64,000 nt of DNA from Ciona intestinalis (GCF_000224145.3 NC_020166.2:3217561-3281560); one strand, 5' to 3'. Positions 44,134 through 63,996 are shown, counted from the stretch's first letter. The notes: a model not told the origin generated them from the sequence alone. Program-made: numbers and translations.

Positions 44134-45297
44134 ATGGATAACAGCGGAGACAGAAGTAATTATGTTTTGATGAATATGGAAGTGATTTTGGATAAAATCT
44201 TATCGTACCTGCCGATTGTACATTTGCTACCGAAACAACGAGTTTGTAAATTTTGGTCGGAATCTGTGCAAAGAATACAAAGACAACGGCGTACCTCTGC
44301 CGTAGTATGGCTTAACGCATCTAAAACGTTAAATGATTCTAAAAGGGAAAAAGGCATGATGTAGAATACATGTTTATGGAGTTGCGTGAACGTTGGGTTA
44401 CGGCTCCAAAAATAATCATTATGACAGTTGATTCTGACGACGAAGATCGGGTCGTGCGTGATCTGATATCCAAAACATTTTGTAAAAGAATCCCACTTTA
44501 CTGTCAGATTTATGTTTTGAATGCCCATTTTCACACGAATGGATCAGCTCCAGAAAAAATGTTAAATAAATTGTTTTCGTGAATAAAACAATAACACAGT
44601 GCTGAATGTAGTTTATTTATTAAACCAATCGGGCAAACAGAAAAAGGAAGTTTTTCAAAAAGAATTTCTTAACTTTATGACAAGCATTAAAGATGTAAAA
44701 TGCATTTTAATATTTTGCTACCAGAAAATGCTCACTTGGGTTTCCAGAGCACTATGTCCTATCGTTGAAGAATTTACAAAGTCAAATTCGGAATGCGTTG
44801 TAATAGGAGGAGCTCTTAGGAAATCTATTAACTTTTCGGCTCCAATTGTTAAATATGGAGACAATAGAAGCCTCAAGTCCTGTGGCTTTTTCGCACTTGG
44901 TATCGGAAATAAATCAGGTGTAGCAAATTCTGTTCTTATTCACAGCGATGTTAACACTGTTACCGGCCTTCAAAACCGATTTCTGGATCTACGGAATAGT
45001 TTTCCACAACCTTTAAATTTACCTACTGTACCATCAAAGTCACTGGCCATATTTGTATCTTGCATTGCCAGGGAAGACGAACATGATTGGTATAATGACC
45101 TCACAGACCATAGTCCTTGTAATATTGAAAGAGCAACCTTACAACAAACATTCAGGAATACACCTTTGCTCTCATTGTATGGGTATGGGGAATTGGGAAA
45201 AGATTCGTTTTTGAAGGCAGAGCATGCGAGATCAAGTTCGGTTTTTAGGGCTCATTCATGTTCGTTAACTTGTGCTGTGATATACTTTGGAATGTAA
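44134..45297 (+). pseudogene. FBXO22: FBXO22-like F-box/FIST gene copy, intronless and broken
   Basis: Three consecutive ORFs in two frames together follow FBXO22. 44134-44364 holds the F-box (MEVILDKILSYLPIVHLLPK, QRVCKFW). 44352-44580 continues in another frame (ELRERWVTAPKIIIMTVDSD). 44587-45297 returns to the first frame with the FIST C-terminal part (VKCILIFCYQKM, CVVIGGALRKSINF, FRNTPLLSLYGYGELG, AVIYFGM). The frame changes once near 44350, and stops in both frames occur near 44580-44586, with ~20 residues of the FIST domain missing there. No introns. It looks like a decayed retrocopy; sequencing error in a live single-exon gene is the alternative. FBXO22 is an SCF ubiquitin-ligase adaptor. 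Confidence 0.6.
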
Positions 45298-45324
45298 CTT
45301 TTTTTTTTTAATGTTTTAAAAACC

Positions 45325-45358
<34 letters not shown>

Positions 45359-45359
<1 letters not shown>

Positions 45360-45552
45360 ATAGTTAGATGGGGGAAGATGGGATACCTTTAGCACATAAT
45401 ATTCAATTATTCTAATCGTGTTTAAAACAATTAACGATAGTCTATAGGAGTGGGGAAGGTTTGATTTTATAATTCTTTGAATGTTCTTTGTTTACTACAC
45501 AATTTGTAAGAGGAAATGAAAAGGTGTCCCATCTTTCCCCATCCTACTATAT
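45359..45552 (+). mobile_element. MITE, forward, preceded by a TA microsatellite
   Basis: Starts aatagttagatgggggaaga and ends tctttccccatcctactata; a (TA)n run occupies 45325-45358. Confidence 0.8.
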
Positions 45553-45915
45553 AATGTATATATATATAACTATTTCATTTTATGAAATGTTACTAAAACT
45601 GTATTACAAAAATCGAGTTCAACCGTGCTGTATTAATTTAAAGGGACAGATATTACAATCACAGCCATTTCTTTTTATGTATAGTTTTTTCTTTTTTGAC
45701 TCTTGTTTTTACCTATTTGCTATTTCACTTTACTTTATTCACTATTAATTCAAGAATCTTGTAGTGCTTTCATGATTAAGCCTATTGAATTTATTCTTGC
45801 ACAATTTTTAGTTCTGCATGTTTTATAGAAGCTAAATCTGTTCTCACATTTTTACAGCGATATTTGTAAAAAATAGGGAAAATTTTACGCAAGTATTATC
45901 TGTAACTGAAAAGTC

Positions 45916-48900
45916 ATGCCAAGAAGAAAGCAAGAACCAAAAAAGGTTGCAGAACCAGAGAGTAAAAGACAAAAAGAAGAAGCTTCATCAGATGAAAATG
46001 GGAAAGATAAAATATTAATTGTTCCTTCTGAAGATTCAAAAGAAAACAAAATAGTAAAGTTTATTTATATATCACGGTAGGGTGGGGTAGATGAGACATC
46101 TTTTCATTCCTTTTTGTCCCATTTGGTAGAAAACAAAGAACATTTAGTGATTTCTAAAACTGTATCCCCTTGACTCCAATAGAATGTTGTTATTTGTTAA
46201 AAAAAAAAATTTGGATATTATGTGCTAAAGGTGTCCCTCTCTCCCACATTACTATTATATAGTTTCTAGTTTTCTATTAATTACCTGGCTTCATCATTTA
46301 TTCATTCCTTCAAAGGGTTTGGCAGGGTGTTTTATTACACAGGAACAGACCGTACTGATTGGTCATACCATATGGTCCCTTGTAAATATGTTGTATGCCT
46401 AAGCAATGCAAGGATCACAAACTGTCTTCTTAATTGGCACAATTCCCATTGGAGTCTTCTTTAAAAATGTACTCCTACCAATTTGTTAATAATTAAGATA
46501 CAGCTTTTCATTACATAAAGGCAAGCTATTTAATTACATTGTGTTTATTCTATAAACAATATTACCCTTTTTGCATGGTAACTTTTATGCGCGTAAGTAC
46601 TCGCATATTTACTCGCAAAAGCAAAGTTAACACGCATAACGTCATAAGCATGTTACCTGCTGTAGGTGGTTGGTTGTTACTCGCATTATGCGAGTAATGA
46701 AAAGTTTGGTGGAATTGCAGTTTCACTTTTAATTCTTAATCTTTTTTGGGTATTATTTTTACAGTTTTTAGTTGGTAATAGCACCATAAAGTATAACAAC
46801 TTATTTTATAAACTAGGTTTAACAATATTGCGCTTAAGTAAGCTAACTCAATGTTGATACGCGCATAAACAAATGACCATGCAAAATAACGCGGTTAGCG
46901 AGTTATCATATGAAGAGTTAATGCGGATCGTTATTCGCATTAACTTTTTACCATGCAAAAAGGGTATATGTTCAATTACATTGTTTTTAATTGATCATAG
47001 TTGCTGTCACTACCTGAAAATAGTGGAGAGGTGTTAATATGTGGAGGGACTAACTGGAGTGTTAACAGTAGAAAGAAAGCAAGGAAAGGGGATGGTTAGA
47101 TTGTTTATTTATTATTTGTACTGATTTTTTTCTGTTTCGATTTACATGGCTTTATAAACGATTAAACGTTCAGTTTATTTTCATAGCCAAACACCAGCAT
47201 TTGTGATGCATTCATGCACTTTCAAACTTAACTTTAACCCACAATTTTTTTTAATGGAAAAAATTAAAAAGGAAATACATATAGACTAAAGAATTAAGCC
47301 AGAGTTGCCCAATTAAGACATTAGTTTGTATTTAATGTACAATTTCTTAAGGTAATTTTGTTTAAAAAAAGTATGAAAATGTCCGGAATTTTTGTTGAGT
47401 TTTTTTTAATTTTGCAAATGATTGAGGTCCTATAACCGTAATTGTTAGGAGATAAAGAATTTTACCAAAGTATATGCACTATAGTAGTGACTGACTAAAA
47501 ATAGCTGGCAATATTAGATGAATTAAAATAATTTTAATTTTTAATACACTAAAGTAGTGACTGATACTTGAATTTAATATTACAGTACAATATCTTAAAA
47601 CTGTTTATTTATCAGAAAAATATGAAAATGTTGGGAAAAATTTGTTCAAGCCTCATCGGTATAAATCGTTGGTTGGAATCAAAGTGAGTCGAGTTATCAC
47701 GGGATGTTGTTCGAATCATAACTTGATTATCACCAATGAAGGGAACGTTTATTCATGGGGTGAGTAATGTTATTATGTTGATGTTAAGGGCATTATAATG
47801 TGCATTGAGCGATACAAGTAAATGTAAACATATCATGCTTAAAAGAACACATTATATTGGGTAGTGCAGAAAAATTTTAATTTAATACAAAAATATACAT
47901 ATATAATATATTATATATATATGTTTTATTTTTATATATATATATTATATAAAGGCTATAAATATTTCTTCATTTTTTTCCTTTAACTTTTTATGGTAAG
48001 TTGGTAACTTATTATGTTGCTTTTCCTTTTAAAATATTTAAATTAAATGTGAACTTTTATAGGCCTACTAAAAAACTTCTTCCACATTGGAAAATAATAG
48101 TCCACTGGCCACTGTTATAAATTTTACTAAAAAACAGAATTTTCAAACTTTAATATGCTAATTTAAAATTCTATATGGGTGAGGTCCTACCGCAAGGCAC
48201 CTTATTGGACCTAAGAATTAGACCATGGTTCACTAATTATGTTAAAAATACTAAATTACTATTCTGCTGTTACTGCTAACAGAACAATATGTAATATATT
48301 TTTCACTTACTAAACTCTCGCTATGAAAATTTAGCATTATTTTATTAAAGCCAACATTTTACCCAAAGCCACAAGATATTGTTTGTATCTTTTGTATAAT
48401 TTCAGTTATTTCCTTAGTGTTCACTTTTGCTTATAGACGGCTATGTTTTTTGAACAGTAAGCAAATCGTTAGTGCTACACTTTTGCCTCAATGTTTTATA
48501 TATAAAATTGACTCTGATCTTAAGGTAAGTTGTTATCTATCAATTAATAAATTTAGGTCGAAACGAATGTGGTCAACTTGGCCACGGTAATAGAGTTAGA
48601 TACGATTCTCCTAAACCTATCGATTCATTGCAATCATACAAAGTGGTGAATGGAGCAACAGGGAAAAACCACACGCTGTGTTTGACTGAAAATGGCGATG
48701 TGTTCGCTTTTGGGGATAATGCTCAAGGCCAACTTGGTTTAGGTAAGTTTGTTTTTTTTCTTTTTTTTAGATGGGAAATTAAATTGTAAATAATGGTTTA
48801 GTTTAAACACATTGTCAGCTTATGGAAGATAATGTGTGTATCTTTTTACTTTTTAATATTTCATCTATGCACTGGTTAATAGGTAGTTTGCTTCCGTTAT

Positions 48901-51900
48901 CAGAATTCAAAGGACGCTAATGGGCTTTCCAATTTGCAAGCCATACAGAAGTTAAATATCTTATAAATTCTAATCGCCTAAGCTGGCATAAGGTTAATGA
49001 AATAAAACGTCCAAATACCCGGATTGTGTTTTAAACAATTACCAACGGTCTATGGGAGTCTTGGGGAAGCGGTTTTTATATTTATTTGAACATTCTTTGT
49101 TAGCTACCTTATGGGACAAGAAAATAGAACGAAAAGGTGTCCCATATTCCCCCATCCTACTATGTTATTCCAGAACCTATAACTTCTAGCTTTAAGCAAT
49201 ATTTTTAATATCAACATTCATTCATTCATTCATTCATTCAGCACATTTTTTCCAGGTAATCTGAACACAAATGTACCAACTTCTAGCTTTAAGCAACATT
49301 TTTAATATCAATTATCAAATTCATTTATTTAACACATTTTTTTCCAGGTAATCTGAGCACAAACGTACCAAGCCCAACCCATATAGCTTACAAAGGAAAC
49401 CCCATAGTAGATGTATCATGTGGTGGGGAGTTTAGTGTTATACTGGATTGTGAAGGTTATGTTTACTCCTTTGGTTGCCCAGAGTATGGCCAGCTAGGTA
49501 ACTAATTATATAAATATATTTATATATTATAGATATGTGTAATTTTTTTAAAAGTACTTTGGTTTTGAAATTTGTAATTAATTTTACGTTATGTGGATCT
49601 ATATACTTTTTTAATTACTTCTGGTTTAGGAGTGCATAAAAAAGTTTAAAAAAACACAGTATCTAAAATATATATATACTTTAATAAATATATCTTCTGG
49701 TTTGCACAAAAAAAGTAAAAAAAAAACAGTTTATAGAAATTACAGAAAAAGAAAAGAGTAAAAACTTATAAAGTTGAGAAAAATTAAAAAGTTGAGAAAA
49801 CAACATTTTAAACTAATTAGCATAATTTTGAATTATGTCATTTTGCTGCACTAAAGAAATCCTTAAAATTATAAAACACGTCTTGATTTTGCCTATATAT
49901 ACCTTTAAGTAAACAATTCAATTATAACATTGATAATTTGCAGGAAACAACACTGATGGAAAATATTTTGCTTCTGGAAACAAGATGGCGTTCGATAACG
50001 TGAAGAATGCTTTCCGTATTCCATTGTGGGTGGAAAAGTTAAAGGGGGGGCAAGTTCTGCCTTTGAATGATGTGAAAATAACGAGCATTTCTTGCGGAAA
50101 TAATCATGTGGTGAGTGAGATGTAACTTACTTTATCCTCATGTGGCCGAAAAATGACGGTCGTTAAACACGGGTGTTCTGTTTCATACACCTTGTGCCAG
50201 CTTACGAATTACCAAGTATGTTACTTTGTGGGAGATTTTTTTATGTAAGGCTGATAATCTGGTTAACCTATTAGTGACCACTGGGTTGGAGCAATTGTTG
50301 TTAAGTGTTTTGCCCAAGGACACATACGCCCACAATCAGTGGCGCAGCCAGAAAAAATAAGGGTGGGGGTTTTATTCGAAGAATTTTTTAAATTTTTCTT
50401 TTTTAATTAATTTTTTTTTTGGTTTAAAAGGGGGGATCGCGACACCCTAAACCCCCCTGGCTGCGCCACTGTCCACAATGGCATCGAAGAGCCTTGAACC
50501 CATTACCATTCAATCAAAACTTTTACTCTAGGTGGCATTAGACTCCAAAAAGCGGGTGTTCACGTGGGGTTTTGGTGGGTATGGTCGGCTGGGTCACTCG
50601 GAACAAAAAGACGAACATACCCCTCGTTTACTGACTGTGTTCGAACGAGCGGGACGAGGTGCTGTGCAAGTTTACGCCGGATATTCTTTCTCTATTGCAT
50701 TGAATGAAATGGGTAGGAGTTATTTCATATTACATTTTAGCATTGTAATACTAATTTTTAAAGAAGTAATTAATTCAAGGCTTAATCTGTTAAATTTCAT
50801 CTGCCTATTTATTTGTATTTTATGCATGGTTTAAATAGCATTAATTAAACTTAATAACATAGATTATTCAATTAAGCTCGGGCACTTGAAATTTATATAC
50901 AGAAAGGTGGGAAAAGATGGGACACCTTATCATTCCATTTTTTCGTCCCATTTGGTATTAAACAAAGAACATTTAAAGAATTATTAAACTATATGCTCAC
51001 GACTCCCACAAACCATGGTTAGTTGTTTAAAACAAGATCAGGATATTTGGATATTCTGCTCTACAGGTGTTCCATCTTCCCCCATCTTACTATAACACCT
51101 AACCATACATTTGAGCTATCATCATATAAGCAGTACCACTTATATGTGGAAATTATTATTATATCAAATTTCCAGGCTCTACTATGTTCTGGGGTCTACA
51201 AGGCAGCATCAGTAGTCGTGAAACAACCATGTATCCAAAACCGCTCCCAGATTTGCAGGTAATGTACCAAGAAATTAGCTAATAGTAATAATAATTATAT
51301 AGTAGGGTAGGGGAGCTGCAGGTGCATATCCAGAAATTTAAAAAAGGGGGGGTCCGAAAGTTTTTGCTTAAAAAATGGACGCGTATAAAATGTAATGTGC
51401 TCGATAAAAACATACCCTGACTAACTAACCGTGACTCCCCCTTGGATACGCCCCTGGGTAGATAGGACACCTTTTCATTCTATTTTCTCTTCCTATTTAA
51501 TAGTGAACAAAAAGCATTCAATGGATTATAATACTGTATCCTCACGACTCCCATAGACCCTCAATAATTGTTTAAAACACAATCAGGATGTTTGGATATT
51601 AAGCCGACAGATGTCCCAGCTTCCCCCCTACTATAATAACAAAGTTTACCCCTACAGAACAAAAAATAAGTTTATTATACCAATGTTTAATTTTTTTACA
51701 CTAACATTTTAAATAAATTGAATGTAATTTAATAAATTTACTTATGTTTGCATGGTGGAAAGATACAGTTCTTTATAACACGGATGTTTTATTTCATACA
51801 CCTCTTTTGCTGCCTGTACATATGTAACTTTGTGTTTCAATATTTTTTATATTTTTTTGTTTTTTAATGTATAAGTGACAATTTAAACAACCCATAACAC

Positions 51901-53197
51901 TGGGTTGTAGCAATTGGCGTTAAGTGTCTTACCCAAGGACTCATACGCCCACAATGGTAGCAGCGTCAAACCTGGAACCCAGACCCTCTGGGCAAAAAAG
52001 CTACGCAAAGTTTTATATTAAACTGTGCCTGCAGCAGAACATAATAACAACAATGAGTTAAATTTGTTTTACTTTGGTTCTGCCTGATGGCCTGTCTGTA
52101 GTTGTTAAACAGGAAATCCTACATTACAACTTCCCTCATTCTACTAGAGTAGTATGAACGTAACTTACTTTATCCTGGAGTGGCCGGAAAACGGCAGTTG
52201 TTAAACACAGGTGTTTTATTTCATACCCCCCGTGCCAGCTTACGAGTTACCAAGTATGTTACTTTTTGGGTAAAACTAAATATTTTTTTGTATGACTGGT
52301 AATTTGGACAACCCATTGGTGAGCACTAAATTGGAGCAATTGCTGTTAAAAGTGTCTCACCCAAGGACACACACGCCCACATGGTAGCAACGACGAGTCT
52401 TGAACCCATTACCTCTGTATTAGAGGCATGCCTGCTGAACAACTATGCTATGGCACTTAGCAAATTTCACTGCTTACCAGTTAACATAACATGCTGCTAC
52501 ACTTGTTTAACAAAATAATGTTTTACAGGGTTGGGAAATAAGAAGTATTGGCTGTGGTTATCGTCATACTGTTGTTGCTGCAGATGAAAGCGTTATAGTA
52601 TGGGGAACGGGAACCTCAAATGGAGAATTGGTAATTCACAAATTAATACTAATTTTTTTTTAAATTATATATATATAGTTTTTTTTAAGTTATGTTTTGT
52701 ATAAAATATAGGCTCCCAACTGTACACAAGGGAAATGGTTTTAGCGTTTTTTAAATATTTATATTGTTTTTTTTAAACCACAATATGCTGTAACAAAATT
52801 AATATTATGTGGTTGGGTAGTTTTTTTTAATTTTTTTTTATGTAAACTATAGCCTGCTGTAGCATCATTCCCCATCATTAAAACAAAACAAAGTACCTTT
52901 ATTTTAGTATATTTACACCTGTTATTTTATTTTTGTTACGATTACAAACACACGGGTAATTAGTATTGTAAGTCGTATTTTTCTGTGGATTTCAATTTTT
53001 ATTGAAATTAACAGGGGTTGGGTGAATCTCGCAAATCGAGCGCAAATCCTGATCTAATGAAAAGTGCAAGCAATCTTTTTATTCAGCGTGTATCATGTGG
53101 GCAAACACACACACTAATGATAGCCAGAAATAAAGATGAAAAAGACCAAGCTGCTCTAGATGAAATACCACTGTATGACCCAAAACATTGTCCATGA
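45916..53197 (+). CDS. RCC2: RCC2 (TD-60), RCC1-type beta-propeller
   Basis: Exons seen: 45916-46053, 47616-47759, 48557-48742, 49348-49497, 49944-50110, 50532-50712, 51176-51258, 52529-52630 and 53015-53197. One exon between the first two is required by phase (47616 needs one base from an earlier exon) but was not found; human GQLLIFGATNWD would lie there. Matches to RCC2: VGKNLFKPHRY, NECGQLGHG, GKNHTLCLTENGDVFAFGDN, YVYSFGCPEYGQLG, DSKKRVFTWGFGGYGRLGHS, EQKDEHTPRLL, GRGAVQVYAGYSFSIALNE, SSRETTMYPKPLPDL and SCGQTHTLMIAR. The N-terminus is short, basic and Glu/Lys-rich, as in nuclear RCC2 tails. RCC2 acts at centromeres and on Rac/Ral GTPases in mitosis and adhesion. Confidence 0.92.
46076..46259 (-). 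mobile_element. MITE, reverse, 22 bp after RCC2 exon 1
   Basis: Starts cggtagggtggggtagatga; ends ctctcccacattactattat. Confidence 0.75.
46564..46965. mobile_element. 402-bp element with ACCCTTTTTGCATGGTAA inverted ends
   Basis: The left end accctttttgcatggtaact is matched in reverse complement by the right end (taccatgcaaaaagggt). Sub-terminal sequences are rich in GCG(C/A)ATAA-type and TACTCGC motifs on both sides. No protein coding. Lies in RCC2 intron 1; target repeat not certain. Confidence 0.7.
47328..47395 (+). repeat. Decayed copy of the RCC2 47616-exon boundary
   Basis: tgtacaatttcttaaggtaa...gtatgaaaatgtccggaa resembles agtacaatatcttaaaactg...atatgaaaatgttgggaa at the true exon start, 250 bp downstream. 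Confidence 0.4.
49008..49164 (+). mobile_element. MITE, forward, 5'-truncated, RCC2 intron
   Basis: Begins at cgtccaaatacccggattgt, lacking the left inverted repeat; right end tattcccccatcctactatg. Confidence 0.7.
49183..49376 (+). repeat. 97-bp tandem duplication across an RCC2 3' splice site
   Basis: Units 49183-49279 and 49280-49376 both contain cttctagctttaagcaa, a pyrimidine tract, ttccag and then gtaatctga(a/g)cacaaa. The second supplies the real acceptor (AG at 49346-49347). The first is a complete decoy acceptor at 49254-49255 followed by ~24 bases of exon copy. A CATT microsatellite expands unit 1. Confidence 0.85.
50111..50531 (-). mobile_element. SINE filling an RCC2 intron, with nested element
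   Basis: From gatgtaacttactttatcct to the head (gagccttgaacccattacca), split by the 50337-50471 element. The whole 421-bp intron is essentially this SINE plus splice signals. Confidence 0.8.
50337..50471. mobile_element. hAT-like MITE nested in the SINE
   Basis: Terminal inverted repeats cagtggcgcagccag / ctggctgcgccactg are perfect over 15 bp, followed by G-run and C-run sub-ends. Flanked by cccacaat (50329-50336) and tccacaat (50472-50479), an 8-bp duplication with one mismatch. Confidence 0.85.
50896..51094 (-). mobile_element. MITE, reverse, RCC2 intron
   Basis: Starts tacagaaaggtgggaaaaga; ends catcttcccccatcttacta. Confidence 0.75.
51297..51634 (-). mobile_element. MITE, reverse, interrupted by another element
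   Basis: Left end tatagtagggtaggggag, then foreign DNA 51318-51456, then agataggacaccttttcatt onward to ccagcttccccccctac-type right end. Confidence 0.75.
51318..51456. mobile_element. Small TIR element nested in a MITE
   Basis: Left caggtgcatatccag and right, in reverse complement, caggggcgtatccaa, each next to a G-run. This resembles hAT-type ends; target repeat unclear. Confidence 0.6.
51719..52010 (-). mobile_element. SINE, diverged, RCC2 intron
   Basis: acacggatgttttatttcat, cataacactgggttgtagca, cgcccacaatggtagcagcg, then head ctggaacccagaccctctgg. Confidence 0.65.
52151..52465 (-). mobile_element. SINE, near full length, RCC2 intron
   Basis: Tail gaacgtaacttactttatcc through centre ttggagcaattgctgttaaa to head cttgaacccattacctctgt and gctatggcact. 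Confidence 0.8.
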
Positions 53198-53646
53198 ATT
53201 TTGAGGGAAATTAAGTTACTAAAATGATAGTTCAAAAAATGCTTTAACATAAATACAGAAGCAATTTGATAAGTCTGTACTACTTGTTTCTAGCTTCAAA
53301 TATTTGAACTAAATGTAAATAACTAGAAATTTTCAATTCGTAGGAATTTTCAATTTCTAGTTTGATTTTTTACCTTGTCTGTTTTTGAACTTCATCTCAA
53401 CTATTAAATTTACAAATGAAAAATCTTTAAAATACCGGTCATTAAAAATTTGTGGGTGTAATTTGTTTGCAACTTTGTCTGTCTTGTTTTTTGTTTGACT
53501 GCCCAGCTAAACTAAAAAGCTAAAAAAGTTTACTGCCCAGCTAAGTAATTCCAATCATCATAATTATTTTTTGTTGTTTGCTGCAAAAATCTTTTTTTTT
53601 GTAACTTCTGTGTTTTGAACTAAACTTCAGTGCATTTGTAAACCAG

Positions 53647-53820
53647 GGATGGTTTTCTCAGCTACCGACTAAACTCGTCGCCGCCTAAATCGTCGGACTA
53701 AAATTAACTTCTGTAATAATAAGTAATGCATAGAAATTTAGTCGGTCAACTATAAAAACGTGGTAACCAATAGTAACCGGCGAAAGACTAACTTAAGTTG
53801 GTAGCCGAGAAAACCGTCCA
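53647..53820. mobile_element. ~174-bp inverted-repeat element
   Basis: Left ggatggttttctcagctacc and right, in reverse complement, ggacggttttctcggctacc; the match continues as gactaa/aactt with decay. Confidence 0.6.
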
Positions 53821-54354
53821 GAAGTACTATATGTCGTGTCAAAATTGGCTGCAGTTACTTTCTGAGCTATGCACACTTGTCGATGAACTTTTTAACATTC
53901 TGATTAGATCACTGCATGCCTTAAGTTCAACTACTAAAACAGCTTTTGATACGATTACCTCACTGGCAACTGTGATTGCTTTTTTTTGGCGAGCGTCCAT
54001 TCCATGTGATATCTAAAATGTGGTTTGGTTAAAATCAGCCACGCCAAAACCATTCTGTTCTTTATTGTTTTCTTTATTGTAAAAATACACACTTGATAAT
54101 AAACGGTACTAGAGTGTCAATTGTGATGATTAGATTATTTTTTTAATGTATTTAGTTAATTGGAACTTTTTTTAGTGTTTTTGGTTTTATAAACCACCAA
54201 CAGTTTGTGTGCAATATGTAAGTCTATTTAATAAAATAAATAAAAATACTAAAACATTGAATTTAATTAATTTTTTTAATTTTGTGCATGAAACAGCAGT
54301 TCTTGAAAGTTAATAGAAACTGTTTCTTGTGCAAAAAGATGTTTTTATGTACTA

Positions 54355-54490
54355 ATTATTCTGTCGTGGTAGGGCACTGACAGTTGTTATGGCATCTTGC
54401 CCACTTACAAGTTATAACATACATAACTTTATGGGCAAATTATCATGGAAATTTGAACAACTTATGAAGGAGTTAGAGCAATTACCATTA
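54355..54490 (-). repeat. Degenerate SINE
   Basis: gtcgtggtagggcactgaca, cttgcccacttacaagttat, gaaggagttagagcaattac. Confidence 0.45.
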
Positions 54491-54571
54491 AGTTTCTTTG
54501 GCTAAGGTATTGTTGGTAAGTGCCACAACTAAACCAGTATCTTCAAAGGTACTTCCTCATATAGCATGAAG

Positions 54572-54870
54572 GTAACTTACTTTATCCTCACATGGCCAGA
54601 AACTGAGAGTTGTTATAACATGGGTGTTCTGTTGCATACACCTCGTGCCAGCTTATGAGTATGTAACTTTGTGGGTCAATATTTTTTGGGGATTTTTTAT
54701 GTGTAGCTGATAATTTCGACAACCCAATAATGACCACTGGGTTGAAGTAATTGTTGTTAAGTGTCTTGCCCAGGAACACATTTGCTCATAATGGTAGCAG
54801 CGTAGAGCCTTGAACTCATTACCCCTGGGTTAAAGGCACGTGCGCCTAACCAACTGTGCTACAACACTCA
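54572..54870 (-). mobile_element. SINE, near full length
   Basis: aaggtaacttactttatcct, gaccactgggttgaagtaat, tggtagcagcgtagagcctt, gcgcctaaccaactgtgcta. Confidence 0.8.
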
Positions 54871-55510
54871 AGCAATATATAACAATCTATTTTGAAAATC
54901 CCCACATACAACCAAGTATATAATTTATTAATTGAACAATTACACAGGAACAGTGGATAAATCATCAAAATTCCATTACACTGCATGAAGTAGTGATCAC
55001 ACATCGCTTGAAGACAGTTAGATGGTTATCCAACATAGCGATTTCTCAACTAAAACTCCGTGTAAGTAAATTACTTAATTAGAATGATAACGTATGATTG
55101 GCTACTGATTAGTGTGGTATTTGTGTCGTATATACATCGCACAATACAATAATCACAATGGACATGCGCCTAATTCTCCCAAGATTTCTCTACAAGTACA
55201 ATATTGAAAAGAAAGAATGCAAAGAAACAATACTGTCTGTTGAAGCATGACGGACAAATATTCATCATTTTTTCGGGCAGGCTGCTATAACGTTTAAGGA
55301 GAAATTTAGGCACGATTGTATGATTGCACATTAAACGTCTCTATTTAAAAAGCCCCTCCAATAATAAGAAAGAACCTCTAAATAACGAAGCAAATTGGAA
55401 AAATGCAGTAGGACGTGCAAAGTGTAGCAACCTACTTTAAAACTCAGAAAAAAAATCAGATACTCTGTTTTGTTTGGCAATAAAATTAGAAAGGGGAAAT
55501 TGTTGTCTTA

Positions 55511-63731
<8,221 letters not shown>

Positions 63732-63795
63732 CTGTTAACAAAAAATTATTCATTTTTTACTGCAACCCATAAAAATATAACTAATAAATACAAAG

Positions 63796-63996
63796 ATATA
63801 GTATTGTGGGGTAATATGGGACACCTTTAGCACGTACTATCCAAATATCTTGATCGTGTTTTAAACAACTAACAATGGTCTATGGGAGTTGTGAGAATAT
63901 TTTTTTATAATTCTTTGAATGCTCTCTGTTTACTACCAAATAAATGGGATGAGAAATAAAATAAACAGGTGTCCCGTCTTCCCCCATCCTACTATA
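63796..63996 (+). mobile_element. MITE, forward (copy 2 of the duplicated segment)
   Basis: Starts tatagtattgtggggtaata; ends cgtcttcccccatcctacta. Confidence 0.8.

Larger units (their letters stand above)
53198..55510. other. Convergent intergenic region RCC2 / PI3-kinase
   Basis: Contains the RCC2 3' UTR, one inverted-repeat element, SINE copies and AT-rich sequence. 54960-55510 holds the PI3-kinase 3' flank with no ORF recognised. Confidence 0.45.

Noticed and set aside
45325-45358. TA-rich tract before RCC2 as a promoter
   Set aside because: It is a plain dinucleotide microsatellite next to a MITE, more than 550 bp from the start codon.
46316-46381. Candidate missing RCC2 exon (frame reading GRVFYYTGTDRTDW)
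   Set aside because: The similarity to the expected GQLLIFGATNWD segment is weak, and the available splice sites give the wrong phase.
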